DNA of 53,081 bases from an uncultured Oscillospiraceae bacterium (GTDB lineage Bacteria; Bacillota; Clostridia; Oscillospirales; Oscillospiraceae): contig CANQBC010000015.1 of the NCBI GenBank assembly GCA_947589225.1, positions 1-53,081 of the forward strand. Direction: 5' to 3'. This document shows positions 18,263 to 27,319 of the stretch, piece by piece. A program made the translations under genes and the position numbers. The notes beneath the pieces were generated by a model. The model was not told where the DNA came from. It was given only the letters and a program-made list of their open reading frames with translations, and made no database searches. Position 1 is the stretch's first letter; every line of letters begins with the position of its first letter.

Positions 18263-19804
18263 GTGGCGGCTGTGGACTTGTTGCAAAGGAGCTTGTCCGG
18301 GGCGGTTTTGATTTTGATTATCGCAGTTATCAGAGTGATCGCCGTCAACAAGCTTCCAAAAAGACCTTTTTTGGTTCTGTGGGATGTTGCCCTTGCCCGT
18401 CTGCTCCTGCCTGTGGTTATTCCAATCCCGGCGGGCATCTATTCACAGACGCGCGCGCACATTACCGCGCTTGACGCCGTTGGAAACAGATTGACGAATT
18501 TCGCGGGCGAGATTTTGAAAAATCCGCCGGACAACATCGAAATGAGCGCCCAACAGGTATTACAGGGCGGGACGTCAAAAGTACCTGTACTTTTAAGTGT
18601 CTGGGCGCTTGGAGCCGCCTCCCTCTCGATATTTTTCCTCGCTTCCTGGCTCAGATGCCGACGGGAGTTTCAAACCTCACTCCCCATCCAAAACGATTTT
18701 GTCAGCGGATGGCTTCGGACACATCCCCTTCGGCGAACGATAGAGGTGCGTGAACTTGCGGGGCTTTCCACTCCGCTTACCTACGGGGCCGTTTGTCCGG
18801 TGATCCTCGTACCTAAAGACATGGATTGGAATAACCAACGCCGGGCGCGCTATATGCTGTTCCACGAATATGTGCATATTCGTCATTTCGACACGGTCGG
18901 AAAAGTGGTTGTCACAATAGCTTTATGTGTCCATTGGTTTAATCCGCTGGCGTGGGTGATGTATATTCTCTTTAACAGGGATATTGAATTGGCCTGTGAT
19001 GAATCCGTAATTCGGCATTTTGGCGGAGGGGATCGAAAAAGCTACGCCATGACACTGATCAGTATGGAGGAACAGCGGAGCGGCCTTGCCCCATTCAGCA
19101 GTTATTTTGGTAAAAGCGCCGCCGAGGAAAGGATAAATGCGATCATGAAAACCAACAAAATATCATTACCCGCCTTAATCTTGACGACGCTTCTTGTTGC
19201 CGTCGTTACAACGGCGGCTTTTACCGCCCGTTCAAAATCTGAAAGCGTCACTTTGAATAAGGTTTTGAAAGGAGAAACGGAATTTCTCTTTGTATCGGGG
19301 GGAACTCCCGTCGCCTTAACAATCGAGAATGTACCGGCTCTGTTTGATCCGGATCATGCATATTACACAAAAATCTGGAATTTTACTTCTCTGGATCTAG
19401 ACAGAGATGGAGAAAACGAGGTTGTGCTCTCTGTGTTTGGCGCGGCGGGCGATATAGGCGGTCAACTGATTCTGCACCAAATAGGGGATCAAATTTACGG
19501 CTATAAGACAGACAGTCGAACTCTTACGGATCTAAAAACGGACGGCACCGGAAGCTACTCGGATCCCACGGGGGTCGCGGAGGTTGGCATTTGTGCTATC
19601 AACGGCTTTACCACAACGGGTTATACTCTGAAAAAGATTTCTTATGCCACCGGGACCTACCGGGGATCGGATAATTTTGTGGTTAATGAGCGGCCAGCCA
19701 CGGAGCGGGAGTATCTATCCGCGAGTGAAGAGCAGATGAGCAAAACAGATGTTATATGGTATGAGTTTTCAATTGAAAACATCAAAGAGAGCGCCAATAA
19801 ATAG
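18263..19804 (+). CDS. BlaR1-like M56 membrane metallopeptidase with a non-PBP sensor domain
   Basis: A 513-aa integral membrane protease. N-terminal helices (about residues 10-35, 35-60 and 110-135) precede the M56 zinc site HEYVH (about 203-207) and the downstream ELACDE glutamate. A further helix lies near 305-325. The C-terminal 190 residues are extracellular and lack the SxxK penicillin-binding motif of true BlaR1; instead they carry a DLDRDGENEVVLSVFG segment like a calcium-binding FG-GAP/VCBS blade. It would sense an unknown ligand and inactivate the BlaI partner. The start may be the GTG at 18263 or at 18272. One base separates it from blaI. Confidence 0.85.
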   Translation: MAAVDLLQRSLSGAVLILIIAVIRVIAVNKLPKRPFLVLWDVALARLLLPVVIPIPAGIYSQTRAHITALDAVGNRLTNFAGEILKNPPDNIEMSAQQVLQGGTSKVPVLLSVWALGAASLSIFFLASWLRCRREFQTSLPIQNDFVSGWLRTHPLRRTIEVRELAGLSTPLTYGAVCPVILVPKDMDWNNQRRARYMLFHEYVHIRHFDTVGKVVVTIALCVHWFNPLAWVMYILFNRDIELACDESVIRHFGGGDRKSYAMTLISMEEQRSGLAPFSSYFGKSAAEERINAIMKTNKISLPALILTTLLVAVVTTAAFTARSKSESVTLNKVLKGETEFLFVSGGTPVALTIENVPALFDPDHAYYTKIWNFTSLDLDRDGENEVVLSVFGAAGDIGGQLILHQIGDQIYGYKTDSRTLTDLKTDGTGSYSDPTGVAEVGICAINGFTTTGYTLKKISYATGTYRGSDNFVVNERPATEREYLSASEEQMSKTDVIWYEFSIENIKESANK

Positions 19805-19917
19805 AGATGTTTATAAAACGTCCAACAGACAGCGCGATTTCTGATTACATTGCGGAGATTGCCGCGCTTCCGCTTTGACCGCCGAAAACCGAATATAGGA
19901 GCGCCCGCGTGCGGGGG

Positions 19918-19957
19918 AGAGCAGGAGATCGCAAAACGATTTCCCGCTCTTCTTTTT
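19918..19957 (+). terminator. Terminator after the BlaI/BlaR1 operon
   Basis: AGAGC, GG and ATCG segments pair with CGAT, TCC and GCTCT around a CAAAA loop, followed by TCTTTTT. The rest of the 317-bp gap (19,805-20,121) is GC-rich, includes a run of ten G near 20,021-20,030, and holds no gene that I can support. Confidence 0.75.
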
Positions 19958-20121
19958 GCCGGGGGCGCCCGCGATGCCCCGTCCGCCGTCGCGGCGCCCG
20001 GACAGCGGCATGCCCGGCGCGGGGGGGGGGCGCGGACTGGCTACCCTCCATGGCGGAAGTGATGGGAGCGCTGACAAAGCCGCCACGGCTCACTCGCGTG
20101 CCGATAGAACCGCCGGCCCGC

Positions 20122-22011
20122 TCAGCTGATCGCCGACAGCGTAAAGCCGCCGGCGCCGTCGAGGGACAGGCTGTACAACCTGCCCGTTTCAAAGCCGCCT
20201 CCGGCCGTGACCGCGTCGAGAGCGGCGAGCGTCTCGTCGGAGCAGCTCTTTACAAAGAGGTAATGGGATCTTCTCCCCTCCGCCCCGCCGGCGATGGCGG
20301 AGAGGTCCTGCCCGGCGTCGCCGGAGAGGTACACCGTGCCGAAGGCCGCCGGGGATGCGGCGTTGACAATGACGGGGTTTACGTCCTCCCCGAATACGGC
20401 CAGCGTCACCGTGGAGTACGCCTCCTTGTACGGGAGGTTGGCGAGGGCGTCGAGAAAGCCCGCGAAATCGCTCTCCAGAGTCTCCCGCGTCTCCATGCGG
20501 CGGGGGTTCAGATCGTCACGGATGAACCTGCGCCAGATCTCGGTATAGGCCGCCGAGGACAGGACAAAGCACCCCGCCAGCGCCGCGGCCGCGAAAGCGC
20601 GGTTCCCGGCGCGGGCCTTTCCGTCCTCCCTCCACCCGCACAGGGAGAAGAGGAGCATCATCGCGCCCACGTGGGCGGGGCTTGCGTAGCGGGACATGAG
20701 CGTCACGGCCCGCAGGGGCTCAAGGTACTGGGTCTCGTCGTAGAACATGGTCATCTGTCCTATGCCCACCACCGCGTAGATGATGAGGAGGGTGACGCCC
20801 AGAAAGACGTTCAGCACCCGGTATTTGCGCCTGTCCACATGGCCGGCCTTGCGAAGGAGCAGGGCGAAGAGGAAGAGGAGAACGAGAAGCGGCGCGGTGG
20901 AGATGTCCAGCGCCGGGGTGAGTTCCCGGTGCAGAGGCTCAAAGAGGAAGGCGCGGCCATAAGAGGTGATGTAGCCCCAGTTGTTCCCGGCGGAGAAAAA
21001 CGTCCCGTTCAGCACCTCCCGCACACGCTGGGCGGCGTTGACGGCGAAGCTTGAGGACAGATACGTGCTGCGGCCGCAGATCCGGCAGAAAACGATCCAG
21101 GAGAGGGCGGCGGCCGCCACGCCCGCGCCAGTGAGAAGCGTAAAGCGCAGGGGGCGTGACTCTCTGTGCCACAGGACGTAGAAGAGAAGCGCCAGGGCGG
21201 CCCACATGGCGCCGATGGACTTGACAAGGGTGAGGGTCAGGAGGTAGACGCCTATCCGCGCTTTCCAAAAGCCCGGGTGGCGCTCATCCCTGTGCGCGAT
21301 CTCCGCCAGGGCCGCGCCGAAAAGGAAGCTCATCCACGGATCCACGCACAGCGCCCGGTACCAGGCGGTGTCCGCCACCCCCGGCAGGAGCAGCGCGGTA
21401 AGGCAGATGAACGCCTCCCACAGGAGGTTCTTACTCCGGGGAAGAAGGTCGGCGACCGAAAAGAGCAGTACTACCCCGAAGGTGTAGTAGACCTGGAAGA
21501 TGGCGCTCTCGCTGTAACGGCCCGTCAGATGGCTGCCCCAGGCCCAGAGGAGCTGCCCCATGGGCGTGTAGGTGCCGTAGCCGGAGGCGGGGTTGCTGTA
21601 TGGGGCGGCGTAGCCGTCCCGGAAGTAGATGGCCTTTGTGCTGGGGCCCCAGAAGTTATAGCCGTCCCACTCCAGAATGAGCATGTCCCGCATGAGGAAC
21701 ACCACGGCCGCCACGGTGAGAAGGCACAGCCAGAGCCGTGGGTCGAAAAACTGACGTTTGAGCTCTGCCTTCAGGGCGGACACGCCCTCCCTGCGGGTGC
21801 GGAGGGCCATCCACACAAGGGCGGCAAGCCCCAGGACGATCAGGATCCAGTCGATGGCGGAGAGGGCGTTTACAAAGCCCAGTACATAGAGCGCAAGGCC
21901 CACGCCGCAGAGCGCCATGGGGAGGACGCCGAGCCATCGCTGCTCAAAGCACCAGCAGAGGGCGATGATAATAAGCGTAAGTCCCAGTATGGAGGCAATG
22001 GGTATCGCCAC
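20122..22011 (-). CDS. Multi-pass membrane protein, probable GT-C-fold glycosyltransferase
   Basis: A 629-aa protein with about 12 membrane helices and a C-terminal extracytoplasmic domain of about 130 residues. The first long loop, after helix 4, has LEWDGYNFWGPSTKAIYF, an acidic loop like those of polyprenyl-phosphate-dependent (GT-C) glycosyltransferases. The substrate is unknown. The GTG start follows GGAAGGTGA inside the end of the MATE gene, with one base between the genes, so the two are one operon. A transport-plus-glycosylation link is possible but not shown. Confidence 0.55.
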   Translation of the reverse strand: MAIPIASILGLTLIIIALCWCFEQRWLGVLPMALCGVGLALYVLGFVNALSAIDWILIVLGLAALVWMALRTRREGVSALKAELKRQFFDPRLWLCLLTVAAVVFLMRDMLILEWDGYNFWGPSTKAIYFRDGYAAPYSNPASGYGTYTPMGQLLWAWGSHLTGRYSESAIFQVYYTFGVVLLFSVADLLPRSKNLLWEAFICLTALLLPGVADTAWYRALCVDPWMSFLFGAALAEIAHRDERHPGFWKARIGVYLLTLTLVKSIGAMWAALALLFYVLWHRESRPLRFTLLTGAGVAAAALSWIVFCRICGRSTYLSSSFAVNAAQRVREVLNGTFFSAGNNWGYITSYGRAFLFEPLHRELTPALDISTAPLLVLLFLFALLLRKAGHVDRRKYRVLNVFLGVTLLIIYAVVGIGQMTMFYDETQYLEPLRAVTLMSRYASPAHVGAMMLLFSLCGWREDGKARAGNRAFAAAALAGCFVLSSAAYTEIWRRFIRDDLNPRRMETRETLESDFAGFLDALANLPYKEAYSTVTLAVFGEDVNPVIVNAASPAAFGTVYLSGDAGQDLSAIAGGAEGRRSHYLFVKSCSDETLAALDAVTAGGGFETGRLYSLSLDGAGGFTLSAIS

Positions 22012-22012
22012 G

Positions 22013-23401
22013 TCAGTTCACCTTCCCAAGTTCATTTTCGCTGTCCCGGAGCATCTTCCGCACAGTGAATACCATGGCCGTAAAGCAGGCCACGCCGCCC
22101 ACGAAGTTTGATATTGGCTCGGCCAGAAAGACCCCCTTGACCCCAAGACCCGCCACGGAGGGCAGGAGCATGGTGAGGGGTATGACAATGAACGCCTTGC
22201 GCAGGAGGGAGAAGAACACCGCCTGACGGGATTTTCCCAGCGCCACGAAGGTGGACTGTCCGGAAAACTGAAGCGCCATCATAAAGATGCCGAAGAAGTA
22301 GATGTGAAGCGCCGGGACGCCGGCGGCGATAAGCTCCTCCCCGCTGTTGAAAAGCCGGATGAAGGGCTCCGGGAGGAGGAAAAGGACGAGCCACATGGCG
22401 CAGGTAAAGACGATACACACGACGGTGATAAATTTTATCGACTCCACCACCCGGCCGTATTTTTTCGCCCCGTAGTTAAAGCTCATCACATGCTGCGCCC
22501 CGCCCGTCAGCCCCTGAACGGGGAGGGTGATGATCTCCCGCACGGAGTTGATGACGGTCATCACGCCCACGTAGAGGTCGCCCATGTCCCCGCCCACCCG
22601 CTTTAAGGTGGCGTTGCAGATGATCTGCACGGAGCCGTTGGTCACCGCCATAATGAAGCCGGAGAGACCCAGCGCGCAGATCTGGCCGACGGCGCGGGCG
22701 TCAAAGCGGATGCGGCTGACCGAGAGGGGAATGACCGCCCGGCGGCTTGAGAGGAAGAGGTAGACCCACACCGCGGAGACTCCCTGGCTGATGACCGTGG
22801 CGAGGGCCGCACCATGCACGCCCAGTCCCAGTACGAAAATAAATATGGGGTCGAGTATGAGATTCAGCACCGCCCCGATCAGCACCGTCAGCATCCCCAT
22901 AAGGCCGAAGCCCTGGGCGTTGACAAAGAAATTCATGCCGAGGCTCGTCATCACGAAGAGCGTGCCCAGAAGGTAGACGGAGATGTAGGCGTCCGCGTAG
23001 GGGTACGTGTCCTCACTGGCGCCGAAGAGAAAGAGAATGTCCCGCCGGAAAACAAAACAGAGGACGGAAAGCGCAAGGCCGGAGAGGATCAGCATGGCAA
23101 AGGAGAGGCCCATGATCTTCTCCGCCCGCCGGTCGTCCCCCGCGCCCCGGGCCATGGAGAAAAGCGGCGCGCCGCCGGCCCCGAAGAGCTGCGTAAAGGC
23201 GGAGATAATGGTGATGATGGGCAGGCACAGCCCCACGCCCGTCAGCGCGGTGGTGCCTACGCCCTCGATGTGGCCGATGTAGACCCGGTCGACAATATTG
23301 TAAAGTACGTTTATAAGCTGCGCCAGGGTCATGGGAAGGGCAATGCGAAGTATGTTCCTCTTGACGCTTCCCGCGCCGAAGTCCGCCAAGTTAACGTTCA
23401 A
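22013..23401 (-). CDS. MATE-family multidrug/cation exporter
   Basis: A sodium- or proton-coupled exporter with 12 predicted helices in two homologous halves; the N-terminal half contains LPMTLAQLINVLYNIVDRVYIGH and the second half has a matching element near residue 235. About 462 aa. The start is taken as the TTG at 23401, preceded by AAGAAGGTG, because the promoter -10 (23432-23427) would place the mRNA 5' end within the upstream ATG at 23422, which could be used only if the mRNA is leaderless. Confidence 0.88.
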   Translation of the reverse strand: MNVNLADFGAGSVKRNILRIALPMTLAQLINVLYNIVDRVYIGHIEGVGTTALTGVGLCLPIITIISAFTQLFGAGGAPLFSMARGAGDDRRAEKIMGLSFAMLILSGLALSVLCFVFRRDILFLFGASEDTYPYADAYISVYLLGTLFVMTSLGMNFFVNAQGFGLMGMLTVLIGAVLNLILDPIFIFVLGLGVHGAALATVISQGVSAVWVYLFLSSRRAVIPLSVSRIRFDARAVGQICALGLSGFIMAVTNGSVQIICNATLKRVGGDMGDLYVGVMTVINSVREIITLPVQGLTGGAQHVMSFNYGAKKYGRVVESIKFITVVCIVFTCAMWLVLFLLPEPFIRLFNSGEELIAAGVPALHIYFFGIFMMALQFSGQSTFVALGKSRQAVFFSLLRKAFIVIPLTMLLPSVAGLGVKGVFLAEPISNFVGGVACFTAMVFTVRKMLRDSENELGKVN

Positions 23402-23426
23402 TTTCCACACCTTCTTTAGCATATGT

Positions 23427-23455
23427 ATTATACAACCTCCCGGGCCATAATTCAA
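23427..23455 (-). promoter_or_regulatory. Sigma-A promoter of the MATE/GT-C operon
   Basis: On the minus strand: TTGAAT (23455-23450), 17-bp spacer, TATAAT (23432-23427). Transcription should begin about base 23420. Confidence 0.75.
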
Positions 23456-23489
23456 GCCGCCCCGGATACACGGCACATGGAAAAATAGC

Positions 23490-23518
23490 TTGACATTTCG
23501 TCTTTTTGACGGTAAAAT
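23490..23518 (+). promoter_or_regulatory. Sigma-A promoter of rny
   Basis: TTGACA (23490-23495), 17-bp spacer, TAAAAT (23513-23518). It predicts a leader of about 140 bases before rny. Confidence 0.8.
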
Positions 23519-23548
23519 AAAGGATGGTATTTTTTCAAGATGCTATAC

Positions 23549-23599
23549 TACCGTGTATCGTACGGTATTTACCATAATGATCCCGCGTCATACACGGTA
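23549..23599 (+). promoter_or_regulatory. Inverted repeat in the rny leader
   Basis: TACCGTGTAT (23549-23558) pairs perfectly with ATACACGGTA (23590-23599) around a 31-base loop that itself contains GGTATTTACC. A related ATACACGG lies upstream near 23466. It may be a regulatory RNA structure or a binding site; the function is unknown. Confidence 0.5.
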
Positions 23600-23664
23600 T
23601 TTTGGTGTTTCGGAATCGTATCGAAATTTATTACTTTTCAGAAAGGGAGGTGTTTTATCTCTAC

Positions 23665-25209
23665 ATGTTTTGGTACGTACTGTCAGCCCTGCTGGGCGTT
23701 ATCGTGGGAGCGGGCGTTATGTTCGCCCTCGTAAAGGCAAAGCGGAAACGCGACGAAAAGACGATCGTGGACGCCGAGGCAGAGGCATTACGAATCAAGA
23801 ATGACGCCATTAAGGCCGCCGAGAGCAAGAAGCGGGAGGCCATGCTCGAGGCGAAAGAGGAGATCCACCGGGAACGCGCCGAGTATGAGCGCGAGGTAAA
23901 GGAACGCCGGGCCGAGCTTTCAAAGCAGGAGCGCCGCCTTCAGCAGAAGGAGGAGACCCTGGACAAGAAAACCGAGGCCGTTGAGAAGAAGAACGAGCAG
24001 GTTCAGAGGAAGCTCAACGAACTTGACGCGGCAAAGGAAGAGGTAGCGCTGATCAAGCGCGGACAGCTGGAGATGCTTGAAAAGATCTCCGGCTACACCG
24101 TTGACGAGGCGAAGAGTTATCTCATCAAGAACGTGGAGGCCGAGTGTACCCACGAGGCCGCCATGAAGATCAAGGAGATCGAGACCCGTTACAAGGAGGA
24201 GGCCGACGAGAAGGCCCGGGAGATCATCACCCTCGCCATTCAGCGCTGCGCCGCCGACCACGTGGCCGAGGCCACCGTTTCCGTGGTGCCGCTGCCCAAC
24301 GACGAGATGAAGGGCCGCATCATCGGCCGCGAGGGGCGCAACATTCGCTCCATCGAAAATCTCACCGGCGTCGACCTCATTATCGACGACACGCCGGAGG
24401 CCATCACCGTGTCCAGCTTTGACCCGGTGCGCCGGGAGATCGCCCGCCTCGCCCTGGAGAAGCTCATTCAGGACGGCCGCATCCATCCCACCCGCATCGA
24501 GGAGATGGTGGAGAAGGCCCGCCGGGAGGTGGACGCCACCATCAAGGCCGAGGGCGAGCGCGCCGTCTTTGAGACGGGGGTGCGCGGCCTGCACCCGGAG
24601 CTCGTCAAGCTCCTGGGCCGTCAGAAATACCGCACCAGCTACGGTCAGAACGTTCTCAACCACTCCAAGGAGGTCGCCTACATCGCGGGGCTCTTGGCCT
24701 CCGAGCTGGGTGTGGACGTGGCCACCGCCAAGCGCGCGGGACTTCTCCACGACCTGGGCAAGTCCGTGGATCACGAGATGGAGGGAAGCCACGTCCAGCT
24801 GGGCGTGGAGCTTGCCCGCCGTTACCGGGAGTCCGAGGAGGTCATCCACGCCATCGAGGCCCATCACGGCGATGTGGAGCCCCACACTATCATCGCCTGC
24901 CTCGTCCAGGCGGCGGACACCATCTCCGCCGCGCGTCCCGGCGCCCGCCGCGAGAACATCGAGAACTACATCAAGCGGCTGGAGAAGCTGGAGGAGCTCA
25001 CCTCCTCCTTCAAGGGCGTGGAGACCAGCTACGCCATCCAGGCCGGCCGCGAGATCCGCATCATGGTCAAGCCCGAGGAGGTCTCCGAGGACGAGATGGT
25101 TCTTCTGGCCCGGGACATCGCCCGCAAGATCGAGCAGGAGCTGGAGTACCCCGGACAGATCAAGGTCAACCTCTTCCGGGAGACAAAAGCGGTCGAATAC
25201 GCCAAGTGA
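23665..25209 (+). CDS. rny: Ribonuclease Y
   Basis: The main membrane-bound endoribonuclease for mRNA turnover in many Firmicutes. The 514-aa protein has an N-terminal membrane helix (residues 3-22), a long charged coiled coil (about 30-190), a KH RNA-binding domain ([20 protein letters not shown] near 215), and the HD phosphohydrolase domain with LLHDLGK and VDHE near 355. Length matches the family (about 520). The ATG at 23665 follows GGGAGGTG with a slightly long gap. A strong terminator follows. Confidence 0.96.
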   Translation: MFWYVLSALLGVIVGAGVMFALVKAKRKRDEKTIVDAEAEALRIKNDAIKAAESKKREAMLEAKEEIHRERAEYEREVKERRAELSKQERRLQQKEETLDKKTEAVEKKNEQVQRKLNELDAAKEEVALIKRGQLEMLEKISGYTVDEAKSYLIKNVEAECTHEAAMKIKEIETRYKEEADEKAREIITLAIQRCAADHVAEATVSVVPLPNDEMKGRIIGREGRNIRSIENLTGVDLIIDDTPEAITVSSFDPVRREIARLALEKLIQDGRIHPTRIEEMVEKARREVDATIKAEGERAVFETGVRGLHPELVKLLGRQKYRTSYGQNVLNHSKEVAYIAGLLASELGVDVATAKRAGLLHDLGKSVDHEMEGSHVQLGVELARRYRESEEVIHAIEAHHGDVEPHTIIACLVQAADTISAARPGARRENIENYIKRLEKLEELTSSFKGVETSYAIQAGREIRIMVKPEEVSEDEMVLLARDIARKIEQELEYPGQIKVNLFRETKAVEYAK

Positions 25210-25225
25210 CAATAACAAAAAGAGA

Positions 25226-25263
25226 CAAAGATCCCGTCCGCGCATTTGCGGACGGGATCTTTG
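25226..25263 (+). terminator. rny terminator
   Basis: CAAAGATCCCGTCCGC and GCGGACGGGATCTTTG form a perfect 16-bp stem with a 6-base loop and a following T-rich end. Confidence 0.92.
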
Positions 25264-25270
25264 TTAACCT

Positions 25271-25662
25271 GTCGAAAAAGGCCTTTGGCCTTTTCCGACA
25301 AAGGGGAACGTGCGGGAAACTCCGCGTGAATTTTGCGAAATTCACGCGGAATTTCCCTGCTGTCGCCCTGCGTGCCTCGTCGTCGCGGATGCCGCTTAAC
25401 CTCGCCTCATCGTCCTCACACGAGCCGCTTTGCTTCGGGCTCCCTTCGGTCGCCCTCAGACGCTGGCTCGGTTCGTCCTCTCCCCAACAGGCTTTGCCTG
25501 TCGGGGGCCCCTTATCGAGGCTCAGGCGCTATCATCGCTCCTCCTCTCCCCACGCAATCTCCGATTGCGCGGGGACTCCATCGCGACACACTTGGGCGAC
25601 AAAAGGTATTTTTTCCGACGTACATACCGCCGGAAAGAATACTCAATTTGAGTTTTTTGACA
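25271..25662 (-). repeat. Dispersed structured repeat, copy C (longest copy)
   Basis: Read on the minus strand, it starts TGTCAAAAAACTCAAATTG and runs as H1 (25638-25609), a CCTTTTGTC...GTGTG block, and H2 CCCCGCGCAATC/GATTGCGTGGGG (25574-25548). A second, diverged H2 unit, CCCCGACAGGC/GCCTGTTGGGG, follows at 25507-25482. Next come the GAAGCAAAGCGGCT and GCGACGACGAGG blocks, H3 (25357-25314) and H4 GTCGGAAAAGGCC/GGCCTTTTTCGAC (25299-25271). The H2 duplication suggests internal expansion. The region contains no gene. Confidence 0.8.
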
Positions 25663-25667
25663 ATCTG

Positions 25668-25697
25668 AAAAAGCTGTGCGGAGACGCACAGCTTTTT
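25668..25697 (+). terminator. Isolated terminator
   Basis: AAAAAGCTGTGCG and CGCACAGCTTTTT around a GAGA loop, a classic Rho-independent hairpin lying between copy C and the MATE promoter. No plus-strand gene immediately precedes it, so it may back up the rny terminator. Confidence 0.8.
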
Positions 25698-25772
25698 GCG
25701 TGGATGGATCCGCCCCTGCCGGCTTTTTTGAGAAAAGGGAGAACGAGGGCGGATTTTCGCAAGCTTCGCAAC

Positions 25773-25801
25773 TTGACAAAGGAGGGAAAGGATTATAGAA
25801 T
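25773..25801 (+). promoter_or_regulatory. Sigma-A promoter of the second MATE gene
   Basis: TTGACA (25773-25778), 17-bp spacer, TAGAAT (25796-25801), 40 bp before the ATG. Confidence 0.82.
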
Positions 25802-25841
25802 AGTCAGGCCGCAATGGCGCGGCAGGGGAGACGAGATAGGA

Positions 25842-27242
25842 ATGGAAGCCAAAAGAAGGATGACCGAGGGGCCGATTGCCGGACACATACTGCGCTTTGC
25901 CTGGCCCATTCTGCTGGGAAACGTGTTCCAGCAGCTCTATAACGTGGCGGACACGCTGATCGTGGGCAATCTGCTGGGGAATAAGGCGCTGGCGGCGGTA
26001 AGCTCCACGGGAAGCCTTGTCTTTTTGATGATCAGCCTTTTCAGCGGCATCTCCCTGGGGGCGGGCGTGGTCATATCCCGGTATTTCGGCGCCAGGGAGA
26101 CAAAGAATATGCGCCTGGCCGTCCACACCGACCTGTGCTTCGGCTTGGCAGCCGGGGTGTTCCTCACCGTCGCCGGGACGCTTTTGACGCCGAAGATCCT
26201 CGTCCTCATGGACACCCCCGCCGACGTGATGGAGCTGTCGGTGGCCTATTTGCAGACCTACTACGCCGGGGCCGTCGGCCTTGTCATGTACAACACCTGT
26301 ACGGGCATCATGCAGGCGGTGGGCGACAGCCGCCACCCCCTGCAGTACCTCATCATTTCCTCCTGCCTCAACGTGGTGCTGGACATCGTGATGATCACGG
26401 TCTTTCATCTGGGCGTCCGAGGCGCGGCCCTGGCCACCATTATGGCACAATTCGTGAGCGTGGTTCTGTGCCTTATACGCCTTCTCCGGGTGCGGGAGGA
26501 GTACCGCGTCTCAGTGAAGGAGCTGCGGGTGGATCGGGGGATGCTGAAGACCATCCTGCGCTTCGGCCTGCCCTCCGGGCTTCAAAACTCCATTATCGCC
26601 ATTGCCAACGTGGTCGTCCAGTCGAACATTAACTACTTCGGCGAGATGGCCATGGCCGGCTGCGGGGCGTACAGCAAGGTGGAGGGTTTCGGCTTTTTGC
26701 CCATCAACAGCTTCACCATGGCCCTGACCACCTTCGTCGGCCAGAACCTTGGGGCGGGGGAGTACGACCGGGCAAAGCGCGGCGCCAGATTTGGGCTTCT
26801 GTGCTGCATCCTCTCCGCCGAGGTCATCGGCGGCGCCATATACCTCCTGTCGCCGACCCTTATTCGAGCCTTCACCGACGAGCCGGAGGCCATCGCCATC
26901 GGCGTCCAGCGGGCGCACGTCTGTTCGCTCTTCTACTGCCTCCTGGCGTGCAGTCACGCCGTCTCCGCCGTCCTGCGCGGCGCGGGAAAGGCCGTGGTGC
27001 CCATGGTCACGATGCTGGCCTTCTGGTGCGTCGTCCGCGTCGCGACCCTGGAGATCCTGACCCCCATTTTTCAGAATGTGGCCGTCACCCACTGGGTCTA
27101 CCCCTTCACCTGGAGCCTCAGCACCGTCGCCCTGCTCCTCTATTACTTCAAGGCCGACTGGCTCCACGGGTTCAACAGCAAAAAGACGGGCAGGCTCCAC
27201 CTCCCCCACCTCCACCACGGACACGCGGTGGGGATAAAATAA
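25842..27242 (+). CDS. Second MATE-family exporter
   Basis: A 466-aa MATE transporter with 12 predicted helices. It opens with a typical GPIAGHILRFAWPILLGNVFQ segment ending in LYNVADTLIVG, and the second half repeats the fold (ILRFGLPSGLQNSI). It belongs to a different MATE branch from the one at 22-23.4 kb. Its own promoter lies upstream. A longer reading frame upstream runs through the rny terminator and copy C and was discarded. Confidence 0.88.
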   Translation: MEAKRRMTEGPIAGHILRFAWPILLGNVFQQLYNVADTLIVGNLLGNKALAAVSSTGSLVFLMISLFSGISLGAGVVISRYFGARETKNMRLAVHTDLCFGLAAGVFLTVAGTLLTPKILVLMDTPADVMELSVAYLQTYYAGAVGLVMYNTCTGIMQAVGDSRHPLQYLIISSCLNVVLDIVMITVFHLGVRGAALATIMAQFVSVVLCLIRLLRVREEYRVSVKELRVDRGMLKTILRFGLPSGLQNSIIAIANVVVQSNINYFGEMAMAGCGAYSKVEGFGFLPINSFTMALTTFVGQNLGAGEYDRAKRGARFGLLCCILSAEVIGGAIYLLSPTLIRAFTDEPEAIAIGVQRAHVCSLFYCLLACSHAVSAVLRGAGKAVVPMVTMLAFWCVVRVATLEILTPIFQNVAVTHWVYPFTWSLSTVALLLYYFKADWLHGFNSKKTGRLHLPHLHHGHAVGIK

Positions 27243-27250
27243 GAAAAACG

Positions 27251-27271
27251 GCCTCCCGTAAACCGGGAGGC
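27251..27271 (-). terminator. Terminator of hpf (possibly bidirectional)
   Basis: GCCTCCCG and CGGGAGGC form a perfect stem; on the minus strand it is followed by GTTTTTC. It lies between the convergent MATE and hpf genes. Confidence 0.75.
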
Positions 27272-27319
27272 TGTCGATTATCTCATATATTTGTCGATGT
27301 CGTTTTGCTCCTGTCAGGC

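Noticed and set aside
18263-19804. Calling the M56 protease a beta-lactam sensor (BlaR1)
   Set aside because: The penicillin-binding C-terminal domain with its SxxK motif is absent.
19909-22068. Long plus-strand frames (19909-21054, 21166-22068)
   Set aside because: Antisense to the GT-C-like membrane protein; no motif or ribosome-binding site.
23920-25245. A 441-codon minus-strand frame over rny
   Set aside because: Leu/Gly/Asp-rich shadow of the RNase Y gene without motifs or a ribosome-binding site.
25271-25662. CRISPR array or IS element at copy C
   Set aside because: Repeats are not regularly spaced, there are no spacers or cas genes, and no transposase frame or terminal inverted repeats are present.
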